NCBI RefSeq assembly: GCF_013034685.1
Contig: NZ_WQGO01000003.1
Span: 1 to 64,000, forward strand
Reading direction: 5' to 3'
DNA length: 64,000 nucleotides
Source: Ruegeria lacuscaerulensis
Lineage (GTDB): Bacteria > Pseudomonadota > Alphaproteobacteria > Rhodobacterales > Rhodobacteraceae
Below are positions 7,869 through 16,168 of this stretch, piece by piece. The notes beneath the pieces are model-generated. The model was not told the DNA's origin. It searched no databases and saw nothing but the letters and a program-made list of their open reading frames with translations. Each line of letters opens with the position of its first letter. The first letter of the stretch is position 1. The position numbers and the translations under genes were made by a program.

Positions 7869-8183
7869 AATTCACGCAGCGAAAAACCAAGAATAAACCT
7901 GCTTCCATAAAAGAATAGAGTTGTTCTCTCAGCAAATTTTGAAGGCACCTTACTCCAAAATTTGTTCGCTTTAAGTTCTCCTCTTGGAGCGCTTAGAATG
8001 TAATAAACCCGCTGCCTTGCGAAACTGATTCGGGTGGAACAGCAAGAGCCGTCAGGCAGCTACTTTCACTAAAGAACCCAAGCTGGTTTTTGCTACTCAG
8101 AGCGTTTTCAATTCCTCAATGGCCAGATTGACTGGCTGGGGCCGTAAAAGATCTCCCGGTTAGGGCAGGGTCGCAATTTGTTC
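7869..8183. other. Non-coding region, possible transposon end
   Basis: 315 bases without a credible gene, between gene remnants and the tns module. Two similar 15-mers in direct orientation, AATAAACCTGCTTCC (7892-7906) and AATAAACCCGCTGCC (8002-8016), match at 13 of 15 positions and are exactly 110 bases apart. Tn7-like elements carry repeated TnsB-binding sites near their ends and transcribe tnsA inward from one end, so this is where an end would be expected. I could not find a matching inverted copy or a target duplication. Confidence 0.3.
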
Positions 8184-8585
8184 TCATCTTACACCAATAA
8201 GTAGAAAGAAATTTCTGGAAGGCGTTAGTTTTGTCTTGATTCGGAAGGCAAGATGTGAGAATTGAAGGGTCCAATGACGAAGAAGTGCTACGATATCACT
8301 TTCGCTCGTATAAGAGCCTGCTGAATCTCCGTAAGGGAAGTTCAGGTCGTCTGTCATTGCATTCACTACGATTGCTGCGACCTTCAAAGGTTTAGAGTTT
8401 GGTATGAGGCAAGAGTCGTGGTCGTCATCCTTCCAAGAAATGTTCGATTGCTCCGATTTTTTGGCGTGAGCCATAGCTTTGCGATCAAGGGCATTTTTCA
8501 CATCTTCAGTTTCGCACGAATAGCCGGATAAACCAGCGGCATTCCCGCTGGTTTCGTCGTCTATCCGAAATTGACCAAGCATCAT
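8184..8585 (-). CDS. Doubtful hypothetical ORF divergent from tnsA
   Basis: A possible 133-aa protein read from an ATG at 8585, not recognised. It is polar and acidic in the middle (KDDDHDSCLIP) with a more regular C-terminal part (ESDIVALLRHWTLQFSHLAF). The ribosome-binding site is weak (CTGAG). The frame stays open into tnsA antisense, which weakens the case. If real it would be divergent from tnsA with 45 bases between starts; it also covers the 9-bp palindrome at 8531-8553. Confidence 0.3.
   Translation of the reverse strand: MMLGQFRIDDETSGNAAGLSGYSCETEDVKNALDRKAMAHAKKSEQSNISWKDDDHDSCLIPNSKPLKVAAIVVNAMTDDLNFPYGDSAGSYTSESDIVALLRHWTLQFSHLAFRIKTKLTPSRNFFLLIGVR
8531..8553. promoter_or_regulatory. 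Perfect 9-bp inverted repeat ahead of tnsA
   Basis: AACCAGCGG (8531-8539), 5-base loop, CCGCTGGTT (8545-8553). Flanking GGATA (8526-8530) and TATCC (8562-8566) extend the dyad with an asymmetric gap. No T-run follows, so a terminator is unlikely. Its place about 80 bases upstream of the tnsA ATG fits an operator for a repressor of the tns genes or a transposase site; which one cannot be told. Confidence 0.4.
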
Positions 8586-8630
8586 CTCAGGGTTGCTGAG
8601 GGTGCGGTCGAAAGCGTGCGAGAAAGAAAC

Positions 8631-9311
8631 ATGTACCATGTAAAGGGTGGCATTAAGTTGCCAGCTGCCTCTAGGGCAGACAGAAGAATTGCGAACGCCT
8701 CCAAGGGGCATTGTACGGCATTTGCCGTCCTTGGTGAAAACGAAGGATATCGGGTTCAAGCTGAATCCCACCTCGAACTCTGCAATCTTTTACTTTTGAA
8801 TGCGAGTGGCGAGGTCGAGCGCCTCAAGGAACAGGCACTGTTCGAATGGGAAGAGGGTGGACGTACTAAACGTCACTATTTCGATGTCCTTGCACTTCTG
8901 AAATCAGGCGCACGTGTCGCCTATACCGTCAAACCAGAAAAACGAGCATCGTCCGAACGCTTTCTTTCCGAAATGAGGGTCATTGCATTTTATGCAGTCC
9001 ACTCGGGCTTCTGTTGTGAGGTTCGCCTGGTGACTGAAAGAAGCTTTTGCCAGGTCGATCTTCGGAACGCAGCTATTCTTGCGGCTGTTAGACCATCCGA
9101 GTTTAGTGCTGAAGCCGCAGATAAAGCTAAGAAAGTTTCCGAAAATTTGGTCGGTTCCGTCACACTGCGTGATTTGAGTGCGAAGGTCGGCATGGCGGCA
9201 TGTGGCTATCGCGCATTGTTGTGTTTGGTTCGGCGGGACGTTCTTCGGCAATCACGTCATGAAGTTCTTTCACCCAAGGCCTTCGTGCATGCGGTGGGAG
9301 GTGAAAAATGA
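8631..9311 (+). CDS. tnsA: TnsA-like transposon endonuclease subunit
   Basis: A 226-aa TnsA-family protein, the endonuclease that nicks the 5' ends of a Tn7-like element during cut-and-paste movement. Counting from the ATG at 8631, the nuclease signature is E45/E49 (ESHLE), D85 (HYFDVLALL) and K101 (AYTVKPEKR), matching the E-D-K pattern of the restriction-enzyme-like core. The frame is open to a TTG at 8571, but the ATG at 8631 with GAGAAAG upstream is better. The C-terminal part is helical, as expected for the TnsC-contacting domain. Its stop overlaps the start of tnsB (ATGA), so the two are coupled. Confidence 0.75.
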   Translation: MYHVKGGIKLPAASRADRRIANASKGHCTAFAVLGENEGYRVQAESHLELCNLLLLNASGEVERLKEQALFEWEEGGRTKRHYFDVLALLKSGARVAYTVKPEKRASSERFLSEMRVIAFYAVHSGFCCEVRLVTERSFCQVDLRNAAILAAVRPSEFSAEAADKAKKVSENLVGSVTLRDLSAKVGMAACGYRALLCLVRRDVLRQSRHEVLSPKAFVHAVGGEK

Positions 9312-11515
9312 CCCAAGCAAACTCATCTCACTACGGCCGATTTCAGATTAACCAGCATGACCGTGTTGTCATTGGAGGCAAGGCGATGCGCTTAGTCTAT
9401 CAATCGGGGGATAGCTATATTCTCCGGTCAACAGACGATGTCGGACTTGCTGAAACATTTTCGTCCGGTGAACTGGCACGCTTGAATGGAAGCGGAAAGA
9501 TTTTCCATGAACCGGACTATTTTTTGCCAGAGCATGCGCGCCAACGGCTCGTGGCTCCTGTGTCCCGTATCTCGGACCTTACGCCAAAGCAGAGGGCTCG
9601 TCTCCGCTTCAAACAGGCGTATGTTTCAGCCTACCTGGATATGCATGCTGAAGGTCTGGTTGCTGCGAATGATCCTTCAATCGAGCTGAACATGACTGAA
9701 ATCTGTTCGCGAGGATCTGAGTACCTGCGCGAAGTGGCGCCAAGCCCGGACGAGATTCAAAGAGAGAACGAGATCCGTGCGGGCAAGCGTCGTCGGCGTC
9801 CCGGTGGAAAGGCCACCGAGGTGCTTGATAAGGTCCATGCCAGAACTCTTCGAAAATGGGTGGCCGCATATCGCGAATTTGGACTCGCTGGTCTTGCGGA
9901 CAACATGTCGAATCGCGGAAACCGTAACAGTTATTTCACCCCAGAGGAGCGGGCGCTACTCGTCGCAACCGTTAGGGAAAGCTATCTTTCTCCCAACCGC
10001 CCTTCCAAAGCCAACACCTACGTAGACGTCAAAGCAAAGTTCTTTTTTGAGAACCAGCAGCGCGTCGAGCAGGGCTTGTCGGAGTTCCGGATTCCTTCCC
10101 GGGAAACTGTTCGCAACACAATCAATGACCTCGACAAATTTGAAGTGGTCTTGAACCGGGAAGGCCGACAGGCAGCAGAGAAGATGTTCAAGCCGGTTGG
10201 CCGTGGTCTGGAAATTGCGCGCCCATATGAAAAAATTCAAATCGACGAGTGGAAAATCGATCTTATCACGCTCATGGCCGACAGTGGCCTCCTCGGTCTT
10301 TTTTCTACGGATGAACTCCTGGAGCTTGGTCTAAACAACGAAAAGGCGCGATGGTGGATTACCGCAGCAATCGATTGTCGAACGCGCTGCTTCGTTGGGA
10401 TGAAGCTGGCACGCAACCCAAAGGCCTCTGGTGCTATTGATTGCCTTCGAATGAGCATGTGCGACAAAGGTGAATGGGCAGACCGTGTAGGTGCCGTGTC
10501 AGGGTGGCACATGGCCGCGACACCAGAAATGGTAGTTACCGACAATGGTTCAGCCTTCAAATCCGGCGTATTTACCGATGTCTGCGCGGAACTCTGGATT
10601 GTTCTGGAACGAACAATCGCGGGCATCCCGGGTATGCGCGGAACAGTCGAACGTCTGTTTCGGACGGCCGGGCTGACGCTGCTGCATCGATTGAATGGTC
10701 GAACTTTCTCATCAGTTCTTGAGCGGGGAGATCATCCCTCTGAAGATCGCGCTTGCCTTACATCTGAAGACCTGTGTTACGCGCTAGTGCGTTGGATCGT
10801 CGATATCTATCACAATACGCCCCATTCCGGACTTGGGGGGCGCACCCCTCTGGAGCAATGGAGAACCAACCACGAGGCAGGGAATTATCCTTTGCGAGCA
10901 GCACCGCATGAGAAGCACCAGAGGCTTGCTTTTGGAACTCGCCTCTCTCGCAAAGTCAGTAAGAATGGTGTCACCGTACTTGGTGTTCGCTACCATTTTG
11001 AGGGACTTGCCGCTTGGTTCCTTCGGTATGGTAACACTGAAGTCGAAGTGCGGTGGCTACCAGACGATATTGGTTCCATCGAAGTGCGACTTGGTGACAT
11101 CTGGGAGACGGTACAAGCAAGCCATTCTGGGTTTTCTGGCGTACACGCGCAAGTTTGGATGGAGGCGCGACGCAGCCTCCGCACGAAAGACCAAAAGGCG
11201 CTCAAATGGCGAGATCGTGTTGTCTTCGAAGCAATCGATGCGATCAATATGATGAACCAACAGCGCTCGCTGGAATTCGGTCTGATTTCGCAAAACTGGT
11301 CCCCTGAACGGGTCAAGAAACTCGAAGACTCCCTCTTTGTCGGGTTCAACGTCTCATCTTCATCAACTTCACTAAATGAGGCTTCTTCTGGCTACGGAGA
11401 AATCATTTCTCCCGCTGAACCAGATGATCTTCAGCATCCTAAGACTACTGTGCCGCCGCGTACGGAAGAACCGGAACCGAACCCAGCCTGGACAATCAAG
11501 AAAGGCGAAGAATGA
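9308..11515 (+). CDS. tnsB: TnsB-like DDE transposase subunit
   Basis: A 735-aa transposase of the TnsB/MuA/TniA group, which binds the element ends and joins the 3' ends to target DNA. Catalytic residues are D313 (KIQIDEWKID), D412 (VVTDNGSAF) and E448 (GTVERLFRT). Upstream, residues about 95-275 form the helix-turn-helix DNA-binding region (LRKWVAAYREFGLAGLADN is typical); downstream is a Mu-transposase C-terminal beta-barrel part (about 530-600) and a variable Ser/Glu-rich tail that may contact TnsC. Start ATG overlaps tnsA; GGGAGGTGAAAA precedes it. Length is normal for TnsB (about 700). Confidence 0.88.
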   Translation: MTQANSSHYGRFQINQHDRVVIGGKAMRLVYQSGDSYILRSTDDVGLAETFSSGELARLNGSGKIFHEPDYFLPEHARQRLVAPVSRISDLTPKQRARLRFKQAYVSAYLDMHAEGLVAANDPSIELNMTEICSRGSEYLREVAPSPDEIQRENEIRAGKRRRRPGGKATEVLDKVHARTLRKWVAAYREFGLAGLADNMSNRGNRNSYFTPEERALLVATVRESYLSPNRPSKANTYVDVKAKFFFENQQRVEQGLSEFRIPSRETVRNTINDLDKFEVVLNREGRQAAEKMFKPVGRGLEIARPYEKIQIDEWKIDLITLMADSGLLGLFSTDELLELGLNNEKARWWITAAIDCRTRCFVGMKLARNPKASGAIDCLRMSMCDKGEWADRVGAVSGWHMAATPEMVVTDNGSAFKSGVFTDVCAELWIVLERTIAGIPGMRGTVERLFRTAGLTLLHRLNGRTFSSVLERGDHPSEDRACLTSEDLCYALVRWIVDIYHNTPHSGLGGRTPLEQWRTNHEAGNYPLRAAPHEKHQRLAFGTRLSRKVSKNGVTVLGVRYHFEGLAAWFLRYGNTEVEVRWLPDDIGSIEVRLGDIWETVQASHSGFSGVHAQVWMEARRSLRTKDQKALKWRDRVVFEAIDAINMMNQQRSLEFGLISQNWSPERVKKLEDSLFVGFNVSSSSTSLNEASSGYGEIISPAEPDDLQHPKTTVPPRTEEPEPNPAWTIKKGEE

Positions 11516-12513
11516 TGTCGGATTTCAGCCAAAATGAGAAATACACGACCCTGATGGAGCTGAGGAAGCACCACGTAGAAACAGACCGCGATAAGCAGAT
11601 TCTACGACACCTCAATCGCCTTTTGATGCGCGATGAACATGGAAACTATTTGCCGCGGGCGAGGCGCTTCACTGGAGACCTTGAAACTCGTGGCATCACG
11701 ATCATCGAAGCTGCGGGCAGCGGGAAAACTACTGCTGTCAATCGTGTGTTATCACGACACCCCGCGCTTCAAGTCAAACAAGGCGAAGACTGGCCGCGCT
11801 ATCTGAGAATTCAAGTGCCCAGCCCTGCAACACTTAAAAGCCTGGGTCGTGCCGTTTTGTCCGCGACCGGGTTGGATCGGGTCGCAGCAAGTACCACCGC
11901 GTGGGAGATTTGGCGCATTGCACGTCATCGGCTGGCTCTTCTCGACATCGTGGTCCTTTGGTTCGATGAGGCGCAGGATATGTTTCTTTCTGGTTCAGCC
12001 CGAGAGATCGACGACATGCTCAAAATGTTAAAAACTCTGATGCAAAATGATTCCGCTGTCATCCCGATCCTTAGCGGGACGGAGCGTCTCGCAGAAATCA
12101 CAAGCTACGACCCGCAGGTGAATCGCAGGTTCACGAAAGTCGTACCGGCTCCACTGGCGCCGGGCTTGGATGACGCCAATTTGCTGCATCTGATTGAGGC
12201 ATTCACCGATGAGATCGGTCTTCGATTTGAAAGAGACAAACTTCTCGCAGGGCGATTGATTCACGCGAGTCGATGCCGATTTGGAAGAGCGGTTGAAACT
12301 ATCCTGAACGCAATTGAGTGCGCTGTTGAAGAATGTGCACCCAACTTGACCACAATGCACTTTGCCGAAGCATGGGGTATGCAGGAGGGCTGCGATTGGG
12401 AGCGAAATGTCTTTGTGTCTCCCAATTGGGCTTCCATTGAACTTGATGCTGGGGCTGCGGCATTCGAGGCCGCGCGCACAGCTCGACAGAATCTTCAGGC
12501 CGGGCGGAAGTAA
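11512..12513 (+). CDS. tnsC: TnsC-like AAA+ regulator of transposition
   Basis: A 333-aa AAA+ ATPase of the TnsC/TniB type, which assembles on target DNA and links the target selector to the transposase. Walker A is EAAGSGKTT (66-74), Walker B VVLWFDEAQD (147-156) with D152 and E153, sensor-1 in PILSGTERL, and a likely arginine finger in VNRRF. The first glycine of the GxxxxGKT loop is replaced by E66, which is unusual; the GSGKT core is intact. Smaller than Tn7 TnsC (about 555 aa) and closer in size to TniB. The start overlaps the tnsB stop (ATGA); a second ATG follows directly. Confidence 0.8.
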   Translation: MMSDFSQNEKYTTLMELRKHHVETDRDKQILRHLNRLLMRDEHGNYLPRARRFTGDLETRGITIIEAAGSGKTTAVNRVLSRHPALQVKQGEDWPRYLRIQVPSPATLKSLGRAVLSATGLDRVAASTTAWEIWRIARHRLALLDIVVLWFDEAQDMFLSGSAREIDDMLKMLKTLMQNDSAVIPILSGTERLAEITSYDPQVNRRFTKVVPAPLAPGLDDANLLHLIEAFTDEIGLRFERDKLLAGRLIHASRCRFGRAVETILNAIECAVEECAPNLTTMHFAEAWGMQEGCDWERNVFVSPNWASIELDAGAAAFEAARTARQNLQAGRK

Positions 12514-12517
12514 CTCA

Positions 12518-14353
12518 ATGGCGATGCGTCCCAATCTGCCGTTGGCGGCAGGCGAAAGTGTTGTGTCGTGGGTCAACCGTTTTGGATTGCTTCATTGCGG
12601 TCTCGGCGCAACGGAGTTTTTGAAACTCATCGGTGTGTGTCAGAGGGAGTTGATCTCTGGAAAGCGGAGTGCGCTGGAACGCCTAACCGAGGTTACAGGG
12701 GTCTCGTTTGAGTTGCTTGCCTTGGGTGCGTACGAAAACGTTTCCCACCGCCTTTATCGCTTCAAAGATGAACAGTTCCATCGTGAGTTTCTGGATATGA
12801 ATTGCATTCAGTTTTGTCCAACTTGCCTGTTGTTGGGCATTGAAGATGAAACGGACGGTGTTCGCGCCGGGACCTTTCGGATCAACTGGTCGTTTGCTCC
12901 AATCCGAACCTGCGCCATCCACAGGTTGCCATTGGTAAGGAAACGTGTGGCTAAAACTTGGGGAGTCGTTGGAAAATATGCTGAATTCGCCGGCAATCGG
13001 ATCGCATTGGAGGAATGCTTGCAGGTTTCTCAACCAAGAGACCCGTCCGCCCTGCAACTCTATGCTGAGGCACGATTTGAAAGGTGTAGTAGCTATCATT
13101 GGATGGACTCGCAGCAGATTGATTTGGCTTGTCATGCCACCGAGATGCTGGGCGCCTGTATCGAGTTTGGCGCACAAGTTACACTGTCAAAGCTCTCAGA
13201 AGATGATTGGGATGTTGCCGGTCAAACGGGTTTTGAGTTCACATCCCGTGGAGAAAAGGGCATCGTTGAGGGGTTCGAAATCATCTGTAGTCGTCCGGTA
13301 ACAAATGCCTCTATGGTCGGACCCAAGGGAATCTTTGGGAAGCTCTACGAGTGGGCTCAGTTCAGAAAGAACGATAAACCTGTAGGACCCATCCAGGATG
13401 TCTTTCGTGAGTACATTCTCGACAGGTTTTACGTACCTGCGGGATCGAAATTGTTTGGGAAGACTGTGGACCGACCGAGACGGCACACGGTCGCGTCGTT
13501 GTCGGCTCAATACGGCCTTCATCTTAAGACGACCACTCACGCGCTTCGCAAATCAGATCTTCTACCGTTGTTTGACCGAATTGACGATGAACGGCGAACC
13601 GTGCCTGCGGATCAGGCCGAAGCTCTCTTTGAAAAACTGAGTAGAGCTATTCCAGTAGCCAAGATCCCAAGAACTATCGGATGCAGCAGAGCGCAGGCCG
13701 AACTTTTGCTAAAGAGCGGTATCTTAAAGTCAGTCATTCAGGATGACGGTGACACTAGCGGGAGACACAAGGGCGTAGATTCAAACGACCTGAGCAGTCT
13801 GGTCGAAAGAATGCGGCAAACCGGTTGTTCGGTTGCTCAGCCAAGCGAGGGAATGTCGAACATCTGTGATACAGCAATCACCCTGCATTCGCCCTCCATG
13901 GAGATTCTGACTTTATTGCTCGACGGTCACCTGAACAAAGTCGAACTTCTACCGATTGACCTCAAGTTCCAGTCAGTGTTGGTGAATCTCGAAGAAGTCG
14001 CGAACAAGCTCGGCGTAAAAGCAGGTCAACCTGGCTTTACAATCTCGGAGGCTTCACGAGAGCTAAGCGTCCTCCCGAACACTGTGAGATTTCTCTTGCA
14101 GGCAAAGGAAACTGATGGCCATCCCGTTTTGGAAGCTAGCGGACAGGTTCTTCACATGGGGGTCATGCGCGAACTGGTGGATTACGAAAGCCTGCGCAAG
14201 TTTGAAAGCCGATTTCGAAAACTCTCAGCCATTGACGGCTATTGGAACCGCGAGCCTGAACGTCTACGCAAAAAATTGGTCGCCAAAGGTCTCAGGCCAG
14301 TGTGGGATCCAAAGGTTGCCGGTGCTGAGTTCTACAGGGTCTCCGACCTCTGA
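12518..14353 (+). CDS. tniQ: TniQ/TnsD-family target-selection protein
   Basis: A 611-aa TniQ-family protein. The N-terminal TniQ domain starts with PNLPLAAGESVVSWVNRFG, the usual family opening, and holds a zinc finger with C100, C103, C132 and H135 (FCPTC...RTCAIHRLP). About 400 further residues follow with several helix-turn-helix-like segments (for example SRAQAELLLKSGIL and SEASRELSVLPNTVRFLL), which fits a TnsD-like protein that reads a specific chromosomal site rather than the short TniQ used by CRISPR-linked elements. The ATG lies 4 bases after the tnsC stop, with GGAAG upstream; the longer open frame runs through tnsC. Confidence 0.82.
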   Translation: MAMRPNLPLAAGESVVSWVNRFGLLHCGLGATEFLKLIGVCQRELISGKRSALERLTEVTGVSFELLALGAYENVSHRLYRFKDEQFHREFLDMNCIQFCPTCLLLGIEDETDGVRAGTFRINWSFAPIRTCAIHRLPLVRKRVAKTWGVVGKYAEFAGNRIALEECLQVSQPRDPSALQLYAEARFERCSSYHWMDSQQIDLACHATEMLGACIEFGAQVTLSKLSEDDWDVAGQTGFEFTSRGEKGIVEGFEIICSRPVTNASMVGPKGIFGKLYEWAQFRKNDKPVGPIQDVFREYILDRFYVPAGSKLFGKTVDRPRRHTVASLSAQYGLHLKTTTHALRKSDLLPLFDRIDDERRTVPADQAEALFEKLSRAIPVAKIPRTIGCSRAQAELLLKSGILKSVIQDDGDTSGRHKGVDSNDLSSLVERMRQTGCSVAQPSEGMSNICDTAITLHSPSMEILTLLLDGHLNKVELLPIDLKFQSVLVNLEEVANKLGVKAGQPGFTISEASRELSVLPNTVRFLLQAKETDGHPVLEASGQVLHMGVMRELVDYESLRKFESRFRKLSAIDGYWNREPERLRKKLVAKGLRPVWDPKVAGAEFYRVSDL

Positions 14354-14380
14354 CGACAAAAGCTACAGATCTTTGACCTA

Positions 14381-14406
14381 GACCGCTCTATTGAGCGGTC
14401 TTTTTT
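14381..14406 (+). terminator. Rho-independent terminator of the tns operon
   Basis: GACCGCTC-tatt-GAGCGGTC followed by six T. Perfect 8-bp stem starting 27 bases after the tniQ stop codon. Confidence 0.9.
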
Positions 14407-14706
14407 GTTGCAAGTGATCTTTCACGTGGGCGGGAATGACCTTGTCGTATGGGCCATTCGGTAGCCGGATACTATGCATCCATTGTTTTTTCACTATTTT
14501 TGAGCGGTGATCTGTCTACGAGTGGGTTCTAATAGGTTGGTGCTTCATGTGGCGCTGGTGGGATCGTTTCCCGCCAGAGGCCAGAAGCTGAATCTCTTTA
14601 GCAACATTTTTATGAACGTTATGTTAACGTCTCTTTTCTGCCAGAATTTGCCCTGATAAGAACGCCAGCGTAAGCAGTGATACGTTGAAAGGTGCGGGCG
14701 GGTATA
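14407..14706. other. Non-coding region, possible right end of the island
   Basis: About 300 bases without a gene between the tns terminator and the next plus-strand gene. A/T-rich stretches (around 14483-14503 and 14600-14637) contrast with the flanks. The other transposon end and the junction with the core chromosome should lie here. GTGGGTTCTAATAG (14522-14535) shares TGGGTTCT with the reverse complement of 8069-8080, too little to call a terminal repeat. Confidence 0.3.
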
Positions 14707-15201
14707 ATGAGAGCCGGGCAAAACGGTCGTATAGCCATTTTATGGAAACAGACGGAACTGGATGGGCTTGAGGCGGCGCCTCTGTCCTTTTTGAATGTTG
14801 GGGCTGCGTGGTCCTGGCGCGGGCATGCCGCCTTTGTGGACGGTTCTTTGCCGCACGGCCGAGAGGTACCGCTGAATGTTCTGCATCATTTCATCTCGGA
14901 AGACGAATTGGGCAACGGTGCGCAGGGTGTTGTTATCCTGACCAACGGGGCACAGCAATTCTCGGCCCTGTTATATGTTTCGGCGACGCAGGCTGAACCT
15001 CTTTTGGTATTCGAAGAAGGATGTCCTGCACGCGAACAGGACTTTTGGGTCGATGAGTTTGTCGAAATCCGTCAGGCTGGCGGCGAATCGGCCAGCCACG
15101 CGAATACGGTGGTCTCGTTCCCGACTCGTCCACGCATGGACCCCAATCTTCACGCAGTGCCGCGCCTGCCTGCGGCGAATGCGGGACCGTTGGTGGATTG
15201 A
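14707..15201 (+). CDS. Conserved-looking hypothetical protein upstream of rpsD
   Basis: A 164-aa soluble protein, not recognised. It has a regular alpha/beta pattern (GRIAILWKQTELDGLEAAPL, then a tryptophan-rich WSWRGHAAF segment) and an acidic middle; no signal peptide, metal motif or membrane segment. The frame starts at a GTG at 14692, but the ATG at 14707 preceded by a G-rich stretch is preferred. Codon use resembles the core genes to its right, so it is probably the first core gene after the island. Confidence 0.55.
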   Translation: MRAGQNGRIAILWKQTELDGLEAAPLSFLNVGAAWSWRGHAAFVDGSLPHGREVPLNVLHHFISEDELGNGAQGVVILTNGAQQFSALLYVSATQAEPLLVFEEGCPAREQDFWVDEFVEIRQAGGESASHANTVVSFPTRPRMDPNLHAVPRLPAANAGPLVD

Positions 15202-15401
15202 TCCGTTTCAACGGACCGGATTTTTTCAGGACCTGTTGACTCTGACGGAACTGCAGATATAAGCGCGGCTTCATTGGTGTTGGTGGCCCCCGCAAGGGGA
15301 TGCCTGTCATGGGGGAAACCCCAAGAGGACAACGCCCTTCATAGTAGGCGCCTACTCTTGTAGCAGAGCAGCGCCTTCGAACATAAAGAAGGAGATCAGC
15401 C
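15202..15401 (+). promoter_or_regulatory. rpsD leader with palindromes
   Basis: The 200 bases ahead of rpsD contain GGGG-aaa-CCCC (15312-15322) and a perfect 14-bp palindrome AGTAGGCGCCTACT (15343-15356), ending in AAGAAGGAG, the rpsD ribosome-binding site. In many bacteria S4 represses its own mRNA through a leader structure; whether this one does cannot be shown by eye. Confidence 0.35.
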
Positions 15402-16022
15402 GTGACGAAACGCACGTCTGCCAAGTACAAAATCGACCGCCGGATGGGCGAAAACATCTGGGGTCGTCCGAAATCCCCGATCAACCGTCGTGAATACGGC
15501 CCCGGCCAGCACGGTCAACGCCGCAAGGGCAAACTGTCGGACTTTGGTCTGCAGCTGCGCGCCAAGCAGAAGCTGAAAGGCTACTATGGCGACCTGACCG
15601 AGAAGCAGTTCCGCCGCATCTACGCTGAAGCCGAGCGTGTTAAAGGCGACACCGGTGAAAACCTGATCGGTCTGCTGGAGCGTCGTCTGGACGCTGTTGT
15701 TTACCGCGCCAAGTTCGTGCCAACCGTGTTTGCCGCACGTCAGTTCGTGAACCACGGCCACGTCAAAGTGAACGGCAAGCGGGTGAACATCCCCAGCTAC
15801 CGCGTCAAAGAAGGCGACGTGATCGAAGTACGCGACAAGTCCAAGCAACTGGCCGTTGTTCTGGAAGCAGTTGCGCTGGCCGAGCGTGATGTGCCTGACT
15901 ATATCGACGCCGACCACTCGAAAATGACCGCAACCTTCGTGCGCGCACCGGGCCTGAGCGATGTGCCTTACCCGGTCATGATGGAGCCGAACCTGGTCGT
16001 TGAATTCTACGCGAAGAACTAA
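15402..16022 (+). CDS. rpsD: 30S ribosomal protein S4
   Basis: A 206-aa S4, full length. It begins [20 protein letters not shown], keeps the S4 N-terminal domain, and has the S4 RNA-binding domain in its second half ([32 protein letters not shown]). S4 binds 16S rRNA early in small-subunit assembly and often represses its own operon. GTG start with AAGAAGGAG upstream. Strong codon bias typical of a highly expressed gene. It stands alone with its own terminator. Confidence 0.98.
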   Translation: MTKRTSAKYKIDRRMGENIWGRPKSPINRREYGPGQHGQRRKGKLSDFGLQLRAKQKLKGYYGDLTEKQFRRIYAEAERVKGDTGENLIGLLERRLDAVVYRAKFVPTVFAARQFVNHGHVKVNGKRVNIPSYRVKEGDVIEVRDKSKQLAVVLEAVALAERDVPDYIDADHSKMTATFVRAPGLSDVPYPVMMEPNLVVEFYAKN

Positions 16023-16048
16023 TCTTCGCCGATCTGGAAAGTTTCGAA

Positions 16049-16074
16049 AACCGCGCCATCCGGCGCGGTTTTTT
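16049..16074 (+). terminator. Terminator of rpsD
   Basis: AACCGCGCC-atcc-GGCGCGGTT with a following T-run. Perfect 9-bp stem. Confidence 0.9.
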
Positions 16075-16168
16075 CGTTTACACAGTTCTGTTGCCATTGC
16101 GCTGAAATTTCAACATTTTGGACCGTGACCAAGCGCATATGAGATAACACAGTAAATTTGAGACCGCT

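Noticed and set aside
8631..14353. CRISPR-associated transposon
   Set aside because: No cas genes and no repeat-spacer array in the window, and TniQ is long and TnsD-like.
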